A DNA stretch of 64,000 nucleotides, from positions 1-64,000 of the forward strand of contig NAEP01000042.1 of assembly GCA_002529645.1 (NCBI GenBank), given 5' to 3'. Of this stretch, positions 36,214 through 46,701 are shown in pieces. A program made the translations under genes and the position numbers. The stretch's first letter is position 1; the number at the start of each line of letters is the position of its first letter. The notes under the pieces are model-generated. The model saw only the letters and a program-made list of their open reading frames with translations. It did no database searches and had not been told where the DNA came from. Source of the stretch: Candidatus Lumbricidiphila eiseniae (GTDB lineage Bacteria; Actinomycetota; Actinomycetes; Actinomycetales; Microbacteriaceae).

Positions 36214-37584
36214 TCAGCTTGATGCGGCACACGCCGCGGGTTTGATGGTGGAATCAGCGAAGCTGCCCGTGGCTGGGCGAGCAGTTTGGGTGGGCGGGGT
36301 GAACTCAGCAGGTCCCGCAGGCGAGAAGAACTCGGCGGATCCCGCAGGCGGAGCGGATCCTGTAGGCGGAGCGGATCCCGCAGGCGAGGCGGGCTCCGTG
36401 GACGAGGCGGGCTCCGCAGGCTCACGCGCCTCTCTCACCGCCAGGTCAGGCTGAGTCGGGCCGGGTTCCGCGAGCGGTAGCCGAATTGTGAACGTAGAAC
36501 CGCGCCCCGGCTGCGACCACACTCGCACATCACCACCGTGATTCTGCACAGTGTGCTTGACAATGCTCAACCCTAATCCTGATCCACCCGTGTGCCGCGA
36601 GCGGGCCTGATCAACGCGGTAAAACCGTTCGAACACTCGGTCAAGATCCTCCGGCTCAATGCCGATGCCCTGGTCCGTGACCGCAATCTCCACCACCGGG
36701 CCATCCACCCGAACCCCAACCCCGACACGCCCGCCCTCGCTGGAGTATGCAACGGCATTGGAGATGAGATTGTCTACGGCGACGACCATCAGCGCACGAT
36801 CACCGTAGATGCACGCCCCAGAGGAGGCACGGACCGCGATATCCACTCGCCTGTCAGCGGCAATGATCCGATTCTGATCGGCCGCAGCCCGAACAATCTG
36901 GTCAACACTGACGAGCGTATCGGGGCGCAGCGCGTCATGAGCCTGCAGTCGGGAGAGCTCGATGACATCCTTCGTGATCAACGCGAGCCGTTCCGCCTCG
37001 ACGCCGAGCCGGGTCGCGAACCGTTTAACCTGCTCCGGCTCGTTTGCGGCAGAATCGATTGCCTCGGCCAAAAGGCTAACCGAGGCAATCGGGGTCTTGA
37101 GCTCATGACTAATGTTCGCGATGAAGTCGCGACGCACCTCGTCGAGCCGGTTGGCCTCTGTCCGATCCTCCGCAAGCAGGAGCACGAACCTCGTACCGAG
37201 GCGTGCACCCCGCACCCACACGCGGATTGTCGCGTCACTGAATGGTCCGCGAGCAAGCGAAATCTCCGTCGCGATCGGTGCCTCCGACCGGCGCACCGCG
37301 GCTGCCAGCTCAACAAGTTCCGGGTGCGCGACCACCTGCTGCCGAACCAGACCCATCGCCAACGCGCCCGGCGAGGCCCGCAGCACATTGTTCGAGGGGT
37401 CGAGAACAATCCCCGCGGACTCCAGCACATCCAGCACCTGATTGACTCCATCGGGCAGTTGCGGCATAACGACGTTCGCCGCGTGACGGCCCCGACGCTC
37501 GGCCAGACGAAGCACCACCACGACAATAACTCCAACGGCAGCACCAAATACCAGCGCAACGAGCACCAGCCAGCGTGAGTCCAT
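36214..37584 (-). CDS. senX3: SenX3-like phosphate sensor histidine kinase with Pro/Ala/Ser-rich C-terminal tail
   Basis: FIANISHELKTPIASVSLLAEAI...HATPase motifs...GGSGLGLSIVKHTVQNHGG. Confidence 0.85.
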   Translation of the reverse strand: MDSRWLVLVALVFGAAVGVIVVVVLRLAERRGRHAANVVMPQLPDGVNQVLDVLESAGIVLDPSNNVLRASPGALAMGLVRQQVVAHPELVELAAAVRRSEAPIATEISLARGPFSDATIRVWVRGARLGTRFVLLLAEDRTEANRLDEVRRDFIANISHELKTPIASVSLLAEAIDSAANEPEQVKRFATRLGVEAERLALITKDVIELSRLQAHDALRPDTLVSVDQIVRAAADQNRIIAADRRVDIAVRASSGACIYGDRALMVVAVDNLISNAVAYSSEGGRVGVGVRVDGPVVEIAVTDQGIGIEPEDLDRVFERFYRVDQARSRHTGGSGLGLSIVKHTVQNHGGDVRVWSQPGRGSTFTIRLPLAEPGPTQPDLAVREAREPAEPASSTEPASPAGSAPPTGSAPPAGSAEFFSPAGPAEFTPPTQTARPATGSFADSTIKPAACAASS

Positions 37585-37768
37585 GGCTCTTACCCTAACC
37601 AGGCTCAGGCGAGTGTTTACCATGCGGCCACCTAAAGAGGGCTACGTTAGTCACTGTTCAGGTTCCCGGCACCTGCCGTTTACCTTGTCCCGCGAGGATG
37701 GGACACGGGCGCACAGGTGTGTCCTGGCGACAAGCGACGACATCACCCGTCGACGCGGAGAGGATGAC

Positions 37769-38422
37769 ATGCGGGAAGTTTTCCAACAGGAACTCCAGGA
37801 GGTGCAGGAGCGTCTCGTGGAAATCGCTAGCCTCGTTGCGCGTTCCATCGAGAAGGCCGTGCAGGCGTTTAATGGCTCGGACGTTGCCCTCGCCGAGGAG
37901 GTTATTAGCGACGACAACGAGATCGACCGAGCCGCCGTCGAGTTGGACGAGCTGGCCATCACGATCCTGGCTCGGCAGCAGCCCGTTGCTCGCGACCTGC
38001 GAATCGTCGTGAGCACCCTTCGGATCAGCGCATCACTCGAACGGATGGGGGACATGTCGACACACATCGCACAGCTTGCTCGCTACCGCTTCCCCGATAA
38101 GGTCATCCCGAAATCAGTTCGACCTACGTTTGCCGACATGGGTCGACTGGATGTGGCCATCGCCAACAAACTCGTCGAATTGCTCCGCACCGAGAACCTC
38201 GCGCTTGCCGAGGACATCCGCAACGAGGATGACGCGATTGACGCGCTCCACCTCACCGTTTTTGAAAAGGTACTCGGCGAGAAGTGGAAGGGAGAAACGG
38301 TCGACACGGTCGATGCGACACTCGCGAGCCGCTACCACGAGCGGTTCGCCGATCACGCGGTGTCCATCGCGAAAAAGGTGCAGTACCTTGCAACCGGCGA
38401 TTGGGTGCCAGAAAGCGCGTGA
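37769..38422 (+). CDS. phoU: phosphate signalling protein PhoU
   Basis: MREVFQQELQEVQERLVEIASLVARSIEKAVQAF...DEIDRAAVELDELAITILARQQPVARDLRIVVSTLRIS. Confidence 0.95.
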   Translation: MREVFQQELQEVQERLVEIASLVARSIEKAVQAFNGSDVALAEEVISDDNEIDRAAVELDELAITILARQQPVARDLRIVVSTLRISASLERMGDMSTHIAQLARYRFPDKVIPKSVRPTFADMGRLDVAIANKLVELLRTENLALAEDIRNEDDAIDALHLTVFEKVLGEKWKGETVDTVDATLASRYHERFADHAVSIAKKVQYLATGDWVPESA

Positions 38423-38446
38423 TGCCTTTACCCTTACCGTGTATCC

Positions 38447-39196
38447 CTACCCTGCGCGGCCCTGCGCGGCAACCGCCGCAGCGCCGAGGCGGGCGGCATC
38501 CGGATCGAGGTACTCGCCCGCCGACAGCGGCAGGAAGTCCTCCCCGAGCTGATACACGAGCGGGATGCCGGTCGGAATGTTAAGCTCGGCGATGTCCGCG
38601 TCGCTCACCCCATCAAGGTGTTTCACCAGGGCGCGGAGCGAGTTGCCGTGCGCGACCACGAGCACAACTTTTCCCGCCGCAAGATCGGGGAAGATGTCGT
38701 GTTGCCAGTAGGGGAGCATCCGCGCAATGACGTCCTTCAAACACTCCGTGCGCGGTAGCTCACCGTCGGCGACACGGGCATACCGAGGGTCGTTGATCTG
38801 TGACCACTTCGCGTCATCAGCCAGTGCCGGTGGAGGCACATCGAACGAACGCCGCCAGAGCTGAAACTGCTCTGGCCCGTACTTCTCGAGCGTCGCGGCC
38901 TTGTCGAGCCCCTGCAGCGCCCCGTAGTGCCGTTCGTTGAGCCGCCAAGAACGACGCACGTCAATCCACGCCCGGGCGGCTCTGTCAAGCGCAATATTGG
39001 CAGTCTGGATGGCCCGCGTGAGCACCGAGGTGTGCACGACATCGGGCAGGATGCCCCGCTCGGCGAGCAGCACTCCGGCGTGCGCAGCCTCCGCCTCCCC
39101 CACCTCGCTCAATCGGACATCCACCCAGCCGGTGAAGAGGTTCTGCTGGTTCCAGACGCTGTTGCCATGGCGAAGAAGGACAAGGGTGTGTGGCAT
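38447..39196 (-). CDS. gpmA: 2,3-bisphosphoglycerate-dependent phosphoglycerate mutase
   Basis: [30 protein letters not shown]...[20 protein letters not shown]. Confidence 0.95.
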   Translation of the reverse strand: MPHTLVLLRHGNSVWNQQNLFTGWVDVRLSEVGEAEAAHAGVLLAERGILPDVVHTSVLTRAIQTANIALDRAARAWIDVRRSWRLNERHYGALQGLDKAATLEKYGPEQFQLWRRSFDVPPPALADDAKWSQINDPRYARVADGELPRTECLKDVIARMLPYWQHDIFPDLAAGKVVLVVAHGNSLRALVKHLDGVSDADIAELNIPTGIPLVYQLGEDFLPLSAGEYLDPDAARLGAAAVAAQGRAG

Positions 39197-39280
39197 TCCC
39201 TCAGCCTATCGGGGGGATCCGATCGGATGCTTGATGGCTGGTCTCCCAACATGAATTCCCTCAGCCTATCGGGGGATCCG
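39195..39280. repeat. CRISPR-like unit M: two 26/27-bp repeats with a 33-bp spacer overlapping the gpmA initiation region
   Basis: attccctcagcctatcggggg(g)atccg at 39195-39221 and 39255-39280; 1-nt G indel; period 60. Confidence 0.8.
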
Positions 39281-39434
39281 GGTCTCCCACCGTTTTGGCA
39301 CGGCAATGGATATGGCGCATGTGATGAACCCTGTTGGGGTCTGTTCCCGTCACGCGCCGCACGGCTACTACTAAAGTCACAGGGGCGATGAGAACATTCA
39401 CTCGACCATTTGGCCCGCGAAGGAGCGCACGAGC

Positions 39435-41390
39435 ATGACCGATACGATTGATCACACACTCGAGGAACTGCGCCGGTTCCCACCGAGTCAGCACTTCAGC
39501 GAGCAGGCGGTGGCCACCGAGGCGGAGTATCACGAAGCAGCCGCCGACCGGCTTGAATTCTGGGCGCACAGGGCACGCGAACTCCTGGAGTGGGAGACAC
39601 CGTTCACCCGGGTACTGGACTGGTCAACCCCACCGGTCGCGCGGTGGTTCGACGATGGCACGCTCAATGTCTCGGTCAACTGCCTCGACCGTCACGTCGC
39701 AGCAGGCAACGGCGACCGGATTGCCCTGCATTTCGAGGGCGAACCCGGTGATTCGCGAAGCTACAGTTATGCCGAGCTCACGACAGCGGTGAAACGCGCT
39801 GCCAACGCCCTGAGCTCACTCGGAGTTACGGCGGGCGACAGAGTCGCGATCTACCTCCCACTCATCCCGGAGGCGGTCATCGCTATGCTCGCCGTGGCGC
39901 GTATCGGTGCCATCCATTCGGTGGTCTTCGGCGGCTTCAGCGCCGAAAGTCTTGCCTCGCGCATTGACGACGCCGAAGCATCCCTTGTGATCACCGCCGA
40001 CGGGGGATACCGCAAGGGCAGGGTATTTCCACTGAAACCCACCGTTGACGAGGCAATTGCCCGCACCCGGGGCAGCGTTCGACAGGTCCTTGTTGTGCAG
40101 CGCGGCGACAACGATATCGACTGGCAGGAGGGTCGTGATATCTGGTGGCACGAAGCGCTCGCCGACGCCTCACCGAACCACACACCGCAGGCGTTTGCGG
40201 CGGAGCATCCTCTTTTCATTCTCTACACTTCCGGAACGACCGGGCGACCAAAGGGAATCCTGCACACCTCCGGCGGGTACCTCACCCAGGCCGCCTTCAC
40301 GCACCGCAGCGTCTTTGATCTGCATCCACAGACCGACGTGTACTGGTGTACCGCGGATATCGGATGGATCACCGGTCACACGTACGTCGTGTACGGGCCG
40401 CTTGCCAACGGTGCCACACAGGTCATCTACGAGGGAACACCCGACACGCCACACCCCGGCCGGTGGTGGGAGATCATCGAGAAGTACGGCGTCACGATTC
40501 TCTACACCGCCCCCACCGCTATTCGTACCTTCATGAAGCTCGGCACCGAGATCCCCGGACGCTTCGACCTGCGTTCACTGCGCCTGCTGGGCTCTGTCGG
40601 TGAACCGATCAACCCCGAGGCCTGGGTGTGGTACCGCGATGTCATCGGCGGGGGCACCACACCCGTCGTGGACACATGGTGGCAGACCGAGACCGGGGCA
40701 ATCATGATTTCGGCGCTGCCGGGCATCACAACACTCAAGCCGGGCAGCGCACAGGTGCCAATTCCCGGCATCAATATCGACATTCTCACCGACGGTGGTG
40801 CGCCCGTGACGAGCGAGGATGGTGGCCTCCTTGTCGTCACCGATCCGTGGCCATCAATGCTGCGCGGAATCTGGGGAGATTCAGAACGCTTCCAGGAAAC
40901 CTACTGGGACAAGTTTGGCGATAAGTACTTCGCTGGCGACGGTGCCCGGCGGGACGCCGACGGTGACATTTGGTTGCTCGGTCGAGTGGATGACATCATG
41001 AACGTCTCCGGGCACCGACTGTCAACAGCGGAAATCGAATCATCGCTGGTCGCGCACCCGTGGACCGCTGAAGCAGCGGTGATCGGGGTGTCCGATGCCA
41101 TCACCGGGCAGGCGGTGATTGCTTACTGTGTGATCAAGCAGTCGCACGAATCAGATCACGACCCTGCGGAGTTTGAACGCGTTCTCCGCGACCATGTCGC
41201 CAAGGAGATTGGTGCAATAGCAAGGCCCAAGCGGGTCTACATCGTTGGTGAGCTACCGAAGACCCGGAGCGGCAAGATCATGAGACGGCTCCTCCGCGAC
41301 GTGGCCGAGGGTCGCCCCATCGGCGACACGACCACCCTCGCTGACCCCGCAGTGATGAAGCTCATTGAGCAGATGAGTCGGGCGAGGTAA
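39435..41390 (+). CDS. acsA: acetyl-CoA synthetase
   Basis: LFILYTSGTTGRPKGILHTSGGYL...WWQTETGAIMISALPG...RTRSGKIMRRLLR. Confidence 0.95.
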   Translation: MTDTIDHTLEELRRFPPSQHFSEQAVATEAEYHEAAADRLEFWAHRARELLEWETPFTRVLDWSTPPVARWFDDGTLNVSVNCLDRHVAAGNGDRIALHFEGEPGDSRSYSYAELTTAVKRAANALSSLGVTAGDRVAIYLPLIPEAVIAMLAVARIGAIHSVVFGGFSAESLASRIDDAEASLVITADGGYRKGRVFPLKPTVDEAIARTRGSVRQVLVVQRGDNDIDWQEGRDIWWHEALADASPNHTPQAFAAEHPLFILYTSGTTGRPKGILHTSGGYLTQAAFTHRSVFDLHPQTDVYWCTADIGWITGHTYVVYGPLANGATQVIYEGTPDTPHPGRWWEIIEKYGVTILYTAPTAIRTFMKLGTEIPGRFDLRSLRLLGSVGEPINPEAWVWYRDVIGGGTTPVVDTWWQTETGAIMISALPGITTLKPGSAQVPIPGINIDILTDGGAPVTSEDGGLLVVTDPWPSMLRGIWGDSERFQETYWDKFGDKYFAGDGARRDADGDIWLLGRVDDIMNVSGHRLSTAEIESSLVAHPWTAEAAVIGVSDAITGQAVIAYCVIKQSHESDHDPAEFERVLRDHVAKEIGAIARPKRVYIVGELPKTRSGKIMRRLLRDVAEGRPIGDTTTLADPAVMKLIEQMSRAR

Positions 41391-41490
41391 CCACTGACTC
41401 CGGCAGGCCTCTGGGCACCGGCTGACCGCGAGGTTGAGCGGGTAGCCACCGTCCGCGCCGAAGGTCGGTGTTCGCTGATAGTATCTTCGT

Positions 41491-41865
41491 GTGAATGCAG
41501 ATAAACAGCAATGCGAACTAAATCCAGATTCGGAGTTCATCGAGCTGGCTGTCGAAATCTTCGCGATACTGGCTGATCCAACCCGAGTAAGGATCGTGCT
41601 CGCCCTGCGGAGTGCGGCTGAAATGTCGGTGAATCATCTTGCTGACACGGTCGACAAGTCTCCCGCCGCAGTTTCTCAGCACCTCGCAAAGCTGCGACTC
41701 GCAAGGATGGTGACGACCCGGCAGGACGGGACTCGGGTGTTCTACCGGCTCGCTGACGAGCACGTTTCCGACCTTGTCACCGACGCCATCAAACAGGCCG
41801 AGCACTCCGTCGCACACGGTCGAGTGCCTCGACACCACCACAATCAGATCGAAACAGTCGAGTGA
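41491..41865 (+). CDS. ArsR/SmtB-family metalloregulator
   Basis: FAILADPTRVRIVLALRSAAEMSVNHLADTVDKSPAAVSQHLAKLRLARMVTTRQDGTRVFYRL. Confidence 0.9.
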   Translation: MNADKQQCELNPDSEFIELAVEIFAILADPTRVRIVLALRSAAEMSVNHLADTVDKSPAAVSQHLAKLRLARMVTTRQDGTRVFYRLADEHVSDLVTDAIKQAEHSVAHGRVPRHHHNQIETVE

Positions 41866-42917
41866 GCGGGCAGCACGATCACGGTCTTTCACACGAGCAC
41901 CCGCACCCGCACCCGCACCCGCACGATCGTGATCGCCCGCACGGCCTCCGCGGTGTGCTCCACGGCCTTTTCGTTCCGCACTCGCACGATGCGGCCGACA
42001 CCATAGACGACGCGCTTGAGGCTAGTCGCGCCGGTGTCCGAGCGCTCTGGATCAGCTTGGCGGCGCTACTTGCAACGAGTCTTCTCCAGATCGTCGTCGT
42101 CATCCTCACCGCCTCGGTCGCACTGCTGGCGGACACCGTTCACAACTTCGCTGACGCACTCACCGCAGTACCGCTTCTCATTGCCTTCGCGCTCGAACGC
42201 CGCCTGCCAACCCGCCGCTACCCCTATGGCTACGGTCGCGCTGAAGACCTCGCCGGGCTGTTCATCGTGGTCGTCATCGCGATGTCGGCCGTCGTCGCCG
42301 GCTGGGAGGCGATTGACCGCCTGATCCACCCGCGAGCCATCGAGAACCCGTGGCTGCTGATCGCCGCCGGACTCATCGGCTTCGCCGGGAACGAACTCGT
42401 TGCCGTCTACCGAATCCGGGTCGGCCGACAAATCGGGTCGGCAGCGCTCGTCGCCGATGGCGTCCACGCGCGGCTCGACGGGTTCATCTCGCTCTCCGTC
42501 GTGCTCGGAGCGATCGGCGTTCTCCTGGGAGGGCCCCTCGTCGACCCGATCATCGGCCTACTCATCACAGTCTCGATCCTGTTCCTGCTCTGGGACACAG
42601 TCCGGTCGGTCGGGCGACGCCTCATGGACGGCATCGAGCCAGAACTCCTCGACCGCGCTGAACAGGCGCTCGAAGACACCGAGGGGGTTGAGCACGTCAT
42701 CGAAGTTCGGTTGCGCTGGGTCGGCCACCGCCTTACCGGCAGTGCGACCGTTGTGGTGAACCAGCCTGACCTGCAGGAGGCGACCCGTCTCGCCGAGCAT
42801 GCCGCAGCCAACGTGCACACCGCTGTTCACAGCCTCGATGCATTCCTGGTCACCCCGGTGCCGACTGCGCCAGATCGGAAAGTAGACCGCCTGCATCACC
42901 CGGAAACCACGGAATAA
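41862..42917 (+). CDS. CDF-family cation efflux transporter with His-rich N-terminus
   Basis: HDHGLSHEHPHPHPHPHDRDRPHG then CDF core ALLADTVHNFADALTAVP...; 4-nt overlap with the ArsR gene. Confidence 0.9.
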   Translation: MSGQHDHGLSHEHPHPHPHPHDRDRPHGLRGVLHGLFVPHSHDAADTIDDALEASRAGVRALWISLAALLATSLLQIVVVILTASVALLADTVHNFADALTAVPLLIAFALERRLPTRRYPYGYGRAEDLAGLFIVVVIAMSAVVAGWEAIDRLIHPRAIENPWLLIAAGLIGFAGNELVAVYRIRVGRQIGSAALVADGVHARLDGFISLSVVLGAIGVLLGGPLVDPIIGLLITVSILFLLWDTVRSVGRRLMDGIEPELLDRAEQALEDTEGVEHVIEVRLRWVGHRLTGSATVVVNQPDLQEATRLAEHAAANVHTAVHSLDAFLVTPVPTAPDRKVDRLHHPETTE

Positions 42918-43515
42918 CAACGGTTTACCAGCTGTTGTTTCCAGGGAGATTGTTAATCACTCCTCGGCCTGCTCATCCTGCTGACCCCAATCCCTCTTGT
43001 CTGTCGCTGTGCTCATCGTCCTCATTCGTGGCATACGCGGACTTCGGAGCGATCTCGGCGCGCAGCGCGCCGAGATCAGGCAAAACGCTGGCCGAAACAA
43101 CACAGACGTGCAGGATGTAGCTCCGACGACGTACGACACTGCAAGCATCGGGAGAGGGCCGGTCAAACTAGAAGAGTGAGTCCCACTGGGTGTTGTCTGT
43201 GTGACTGCCCGTTGTTGAGAGGTGGGGGGTGTTAGCTCCTGTGGCATGCAAACAGACTTAAGCACGGCCCGGCCATAGCGACCACCGACCCGCTGATAGA
43301 ATCTTCGGAGTGTTCAACCCTCGCCTGAATGCGGTGCACCTGCTCCCAGTTTTGACCGTCCCGGCTGAGACCATCACCGAGGTCTCGCGCGATGTGATCG
43401 GCTACACGTCGTGAGTTGTCAGCTACCGCGCACCGGCACAGTCCCACCCTCCCGCATACAACCCGCCCCGCGACGCTGTAGTGGCTGACAGCACCGGCGC
43501 AGATGCCGGTCGCTA

Positions 43516-44439
43516 GTGCACGACAGTAGCACCACATCCGCCCAGAAGTTGAACAGGCTGGTTCGTCCGGCAGCCTGGCCCTGGCTTCTTCTCACCACGG
43601 TCGTAGCGACAATCCTCACAAGCGGATTTACGGGCTTCACGAACGGGTTTACGAGCTTCACGAACGGGTTTACGAGCTTCACGAACGAACTCGTGAGCTT
43701 CACGAGCAAGTTCACGATCCCCCCGAACGAACTCACGATCTTCACGAACGATCTCACGCGGGTGCCACTCATCGTGCTAGCAGTGGGCTTGGCCTTCACC
43801 ATCACCTTCGGGGTGCTCCGCGCGTTCCGCAGGGTGAACCTCAACTGCGAGGTCGAGGGGCCTAACGCGAACTGGCACTCCCTCATTCGCAGTCATTGGC
43901 CCGGGGTGACTCAACTTGACTCTGTCTGGCACGTGACCGAGCAACGTGCGACTCAGACGCCTTATCACCAGAAGATCAACGCCGGTGCCGACTACATCAT
44001 TCATCGGCAGCGCGTGAAGGTCGCACTGTCGCCTCACGCTCGGGTGAAGAGCAATCTCGGCCTGCCGACTTTTATCGACGGCAAACACAGCATCTCGTTC
44101 TTACCAGACCGCATCCTCGTTCGGTCAGGTAGTTCATGGAGCTATCACGATTACAGTGACCTGCGGCTCAGCTGCCACCGGCAGCGGGTCACCGAACCCG
44201 GTACCGGTCCTGACAATAGTCAGCGGGTTGGCAAGACCTGGCAATACGCCAACAAGAATGGTGGTCCCGACGGGCGCTTCAAGAATAATCGGGAGTTGTC
44301 GGTCGTACTCTACGGCGAGGTAAAACTGATCACACCGACGGGATTTTGCTGGATACTTCAGCTTTCAAGGCCAGAGACGGCAGCCACGATGACGACGATC
44401 CTTCAAGCACACCCGTCGCTCAAGACCGTCACACGGTAG
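43516..44439 (+). CDS. membrane protein with FTNGFTS-type heptad repeats between two TM segments
   Basis: WLLLTTVVATIL-TSGFTGFTNGFTSFTNGFTSFTNELVSFTSKF...PLIVLAVGLAFTITFGVL...C-terminal WQYANKNGGPDGRFKNNRELSVVLYGE motif. Confidence 0.65.
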   Translation: MHDSSTTSAQKLNRLVRPAAWPWLLLTTVVATILTSGFTGFTNGFTSFTNGFTSFTNELVSFTSKFTIPPNELTIFTNDLTRVPLIVLAVGLAFTITFGVLRAFRRVNLNCEVEGPNANWHSLIRSHWPGVTQLDSVWHVTEQRATQTPYHQKINAGADYIIHRQRVKVALSPHARVKSNLGLPTFIDGKHSISFLPDRILVRSGSSWSYHDYSDLRLSCHRQRVTEPGTGPDNSQRVGKTWQYANKNGGPDGRFKNNRELSVVLYGEVKLITPTGFCWILQLSRPETAATMTTILQAHPSLKTVTR

Positions 44440-44543
44440 ATGCTCTGCCTGTTCGACAACCGGAACAAAGACAGCAACCGAGAGCCACGGCCGAGCAGGG
44501 TAGTTGTGAAGGTGGTCACCCGCCCACGCGTGGCTAACGCAGG

Positions 44544-46001
44544 TTAGCGCCTACTACCGCGGCGGCGGCTCGCGGCCGCTAGGCGGAGCATCAGTGACTT
44601 TACCGCCCGGATTGGTCGAGTAACTCGCCACGATGTTGACGTTTCCATCTTATGGATTCGATAGGCCAGTCTGTCAGCTTCGGCGCGCACGGCGTCGTAC
44701 TCGTGGATCATATTGTGGGCACGCGGTGTGGCGAGCAGTGAAACATCCGCGGCCCGGTGAGGATTCTTACAGAAATCGACCAGCGGACGAAGTAACAGGT
44801 TCCAGTGCATGACCTTCGCAAACGTCGCAACATTCTTTCTAAGTCGCTGCGGTGAGGTGGCATCGTAAAGGCAATAATCAATTGCATCGACAAGCGCATC
44901 AATGTCTTCCGGAGGAACAACTCGACCAATGTCATTGTGTGTGATAATCGACTCGAACGTATCGCCCTGGGTTGCCACGATGGGCAGCCCCGCCCACAGG
45001 TAGTCCAAAATTCGAGTGCGGAAACTGAACGTCGTCTCTAAGTGGTCAAAGTGAGTACTCACTCCAAGATCAGCATCCAACAAAAAATTGGCACGATCCT
45101 CGTAGGGAACCCAGCCCTCGTTAAAGAAGACGAATGTGTCAAGAATCCCTAGTTCACGGGCGAGAGCGACGGCTTTACCGACCATCTCCATTTCCGGCAC
45201 GTCAGGATTCGGGTGCTTCCCGCCGAGGAAGTACATCCTCAGGTTTGGTCTTGTCGCTGAGAGCCGGTGTATTGCGCGGATCAGTGTCAGCGGATCAAAC
45301 CAGTTGTATATTCCACCACCCCAGATGACAAGTTTATCCTCCTGCGCAATGCCGTTGACGACACCCTTAATACCACTGCGTGTCTGCACGGGAGGCTCAG
45401 CACTAATGCCGAAGGGAACAACCGCAAGAAGACTTCGCAACGAGGTATCGTAGTCGTAGTTAACCGGACTCACTCGACCCAACGACGCAAGATGACCCAG
45501 CCAAAAATCGCGCTGCTTTTCAGAAGCACACAGGAGAAAGTCGGCACGGAGGATCTGTTGATTGATCATGTCTCGAGTTCCCTGGGAAAGCCTGAATCGT
45601 TCGTCGTCCGAAAAATAGCGAGCCTGTTCCAAAATTTCAAGATGAATCGGATCGTAGATATCAACGGCAACGGCAACATCCTCGTCAGTGATCCAGTCAT
45701 GAGCCGCGAGCACAGAGCCCTGCAACACGATGACATCCGCCCACGCGACATGGGGACGTAAATCTTCACCGTTCGCGTAGTCCACGTCGATGTTCTCCAG
45801 CACAAGGTTCGACCGGTTCGTCGAGATCAGTCGAACCTCGCAGTGCTTGGCCAGTTCACGAGAAATTTCCACGGCCCGGATCGCCGGACCTGCCATGCGA
45901 GCTCCCAGAGAATCGGGAGTGCACACGAGAATCCGTCGCCGGTGCCCCGAATGGTTGTCCGTCACGCTAACTCCTCTGTCACCATCTTGTACTTTAATCA
46001 C
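44544..46001 (-). CDS. glycosyltransferase (GT4-like)
   Basis: ILVCTPDSLGARMAGPAIRAVEISRELAKHCEVRL...FSFRTRILDYLWAGLPIVATQGDTFESII; start uncertain. Confidence 0.75.
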   Translation of the reverse strand: MIKVQDGDRGVSVTDNHSGHRRRILVCTPDSLGARMAGPAIRAVEISRELAKHCEVRLISTNRSNLVLENIDVDYANGEDLRPHVAWADVIVLQGSVLAAHDWITDEDVAVAVDIYDPIHLEILEQARYFSDDERFRLSQGTRDMINQQILRADFLLCASEKQRDFWLGHLASLGRVSPVNYDYDTSLRSLLAVVPFGISAEPPVQTRSGIKGVVNGIAQEDKLVIWGGGIYNWFDPLTLIRAIHRLSATRPNLRMYFLGGKHPNPDVPEMEMVGKAVALARELGILDTFVFFNEGWVPYEDRANFLLDADLGVSTHFDHLETTFSFRTRILDYLWAGLPIVATQGDTFESIITHNDIGRVVPPEDIDALVDAIDYCLYDATSPQRLRKNVATFAKVMHWNLLLRPLVDFCKNPHRAADVSLLATPRAHNMIHEYDAVRAEADRLAYRIHKMETSTSWRVTRPIRAVKSLMLRLAAASRRRGSRR

Positions 46002-46221
46002 TCTTCGAGCAATCCCATAAGCAACCTATGCACTCGAGAACCCCGATGATCTTAGTCCGCAAGGCTTATGCTGGCTCCCAGAGAAGGTTCGCAAGCTCCG
46101 ACAACCCGCTATCGACCCCGGTAACAGTGCCCGAAACACCGACAGGTTCTGGTTGGATAACCCCGCACGATCCACGATTGCCCGCCGATCCACGATTGCT
46201 CACCGGTGTCGTGCGAACCCG

Positions 46222-46701
46222 CTAATTCGCGGCGCCAATCTCGACAACGAGCTCAATTTCGACCGGCGAGTCGAGTGGAAGCGCGGCCATTCCCACAGCA
46301 GAGCGCGCGTGCAGACCGGCATCGCCGAAGATGTCGCCGATAATCTGGGATGCACCGTTGATGACGGTTGACTGGTTCGTGAACCCGGGGTCCGATGCAA
46401 CAAACCCGACGAGTTTGACAACCCGGATGACCCGATCAAGCGAGCCAATTTCGGCGCGCACGGCAGCGAGCGCGTTGAGCGCACAGAGCCGGGCCGCGGC
46501 CGCGGCATCCACCACTGAAACCAGGCCAGCGCCATCACCCACCTTGCCCGTCACCGAGAGCACCCCGTCAACAAACGGCAACTGCCCCGATGTGAAGACG
46601 AGAGAGCCCGTTAAAACGGCGGGCACATAAGCCGCCACGGGCGCAGCAACCGGCGGAAGCTCAACTCCGAGATCAGCTAACCGCTGTTCAGCACGTGCCA
46701 T
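46222..46701 (-). CDS. RidA/YjgF-family protein
   Basis: VFTSGQLPFVDGVLSVTGKVGDG...SLDRVIRVVKLVGFVASDPGFTNQSTVINGASQIIGDIFGDAGLHARSAVGMAALPLDSPVEIELVVEI. Confidence 0.9.
   Translation of the reverse strand: MARAEQRLADLGVELPPVAAPVAAYVPAVLTGSLVFTSGQLPFVDGVLSVTGKVGDGAGLVSVVDAAAAARLCALNALAAVRAEIGSLDRVIRVVKLVGFVASDPGFTNQSTVINGASQIIGDIFGDAGLHARSAVGMAALPLDSPVEIELVVEIGAAN

Noticed and set aside
36592-37578. Long antisense ORFs in the track (e.g. 36592-37578 +, 30140-30835 +, 31238-31960 +, 53468-54334 +)
   Set aside because: They lie opposite confidently identified genes and their translations are Arg/Ser/Pro-rich GC-frame artefacts.
41885-41925. (cacccg)n microsatellite
   Set aside because: Explained by the His-rich metal-binding N-terminus of the CDF transporter.
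46168-46200. cgatccacgattgc repeated twice
   Set aside because: 18-bp period and ~14-bp unit; a simple short tandem duplication, not the 60-bp class.
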